Translations under genes and position numbers: made by a program
The notes under the pieces: generated by a model
The model's database searches: none
The model's input: only the letters and a program-made list of their open reading frames with translations
Told to the model about the DNA's origin: nothing
Part shown: piece after piece, positions 5,251 through 5,391 of the stretch
Layout: every line of letters starts with the position of its first letter
Numbering within the stretch: position 1 is the first letter of the stretch
Source of the DNA: Gammaproteobacteria bacterium
GTDB taxonomy: Bacteria; Pseudomonadota; Gammaproteobacteria; Tenderiales; Tenderiaceae
Length of the DNA: 5,391 nucleotides
Assembly: GCA_024276775.1 (NCBI GenBank)
Contig: JAJRWO010000097.1
Location: forward strand, 1-5,391
Direction of reading: 5' to 3'

Positions 5251-5391
5251 ATAGTTTAAGATAAAAATTGAGCGTTCCAACTTTCCCATCTCTCGTAATG
5301 CGCCCGCCAAGTCTGAATGCTGGGGGTAAGCGGCTAATTTGCGCATCAAAACCGAAGCTGGTGCTGTTCCATGACGGATCGAAGCCCCAAA
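5251..5391 (-). pseudogene. Fragment of a second, different Tn3-family transposase, cut by the transposon
   Basis: Read on the minus strand from the window edge, 47 codons encode FGASIRHGTAPASVLM, RKLAAYPQHSDLAGALREMG and KLERSIFILNY. This is the conserved stretch just before the third catalytic residue in Tn3-family transposases and aligns with SWLLQKLN...LQY of the complete TnpA in this window, ending opposite its Tyr880. The wording (RKLAAYP, ALRE, ER-x-x-F-I-L) is Tn21/Tn5393-like, unlike the Tn4430-like TnpA here, so it is a separate element and not a duplicate. Native sequence stops exactly at the outer end of the right repeat; beyond it the frame continues by chance through the transposon to a stop at 5145-5143. 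The gene therefore lacks its catalytic Glu and C-terminus and cannot be active. Its 5' portion lies beyond the window. Confidence 0.85.

Noticed and set aside
5143..5349. 68-codon minus-strand frame as an independent small gene
   Set aside because: Its TTG start is internal to a transposase fragment that continues to the window edge, and its last 36 codons are chance reading through the transposon end and antisense to tnpA.
1..5391. CRISPR array, tRNA, rRNA or riboswitch
   Set aside because: No regularly spaced repeats, cloverleaf-like sequence or conserved RNA motif was seen on either strand.

Overview
The window is a patchwork of mobile DNA inserted among ordinary chromosomal genes of a bacterium with about 45-50% GC. 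The cellular genes suggest a Chloroflexota-type filamentous bacterium (Anaerolineae/Caldilineae-like): bacterial SH3 domains in the W-x-x-(V/I)-C-C style, a small Thr/Val-rich membrane protein, and the start of what looks like an O-antigen-ligase-type polymer gene. This placement is an inference from protein style and is not established by the sequence.

Left part (1-887). A degraded ISKra4-like transposase end (+ strand, in-frame stop at 110-112) occupies the edge. It has replaced all but the first ~44 codons of a minus-strand membrane-protein gene starting at 464. A divergent 79-codon membrane-protein gene (548-787) follows, with overlapping back-to-back promoter candidates between the two starts and a good intrinsic terminator at 817-851.

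Centre (1335-5250). A structurally complete, cryptic Tn3-family transposon of 3916 bp has 39-bp terminal inverted repeats identical at 38 positions. It carries only a serine resolvase (tnpR, minus) and a 1005-aa transposase (tnpA, plus), transcribed divergently from a 151-bp spacer with dyad symmetries typical of a res/operator region. The TnpA C-terminus resembles the Tn4430/Tn1546 branch. No passenger gene is present.

Flanks. The left end of the transposon cuts into an SH3-domain gene (minus), which now begins inside the terminal repeat. The right end cuts into the transposase gene of a second, different (Tn21-like) Tn3-family element, which runs off the window on the minus strand. The two flanks belong to different genes and there is no 5-bp target duplication. 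The arrangement therefore does not look like one simple insertion; a transposon-driven deletion/inversion, or recombination between two copies, fits better. The genes do not form one pathway. The region reads as a cell-surface locus broken up by three mobile elements. I saw no undescribed defence or metabolic system.
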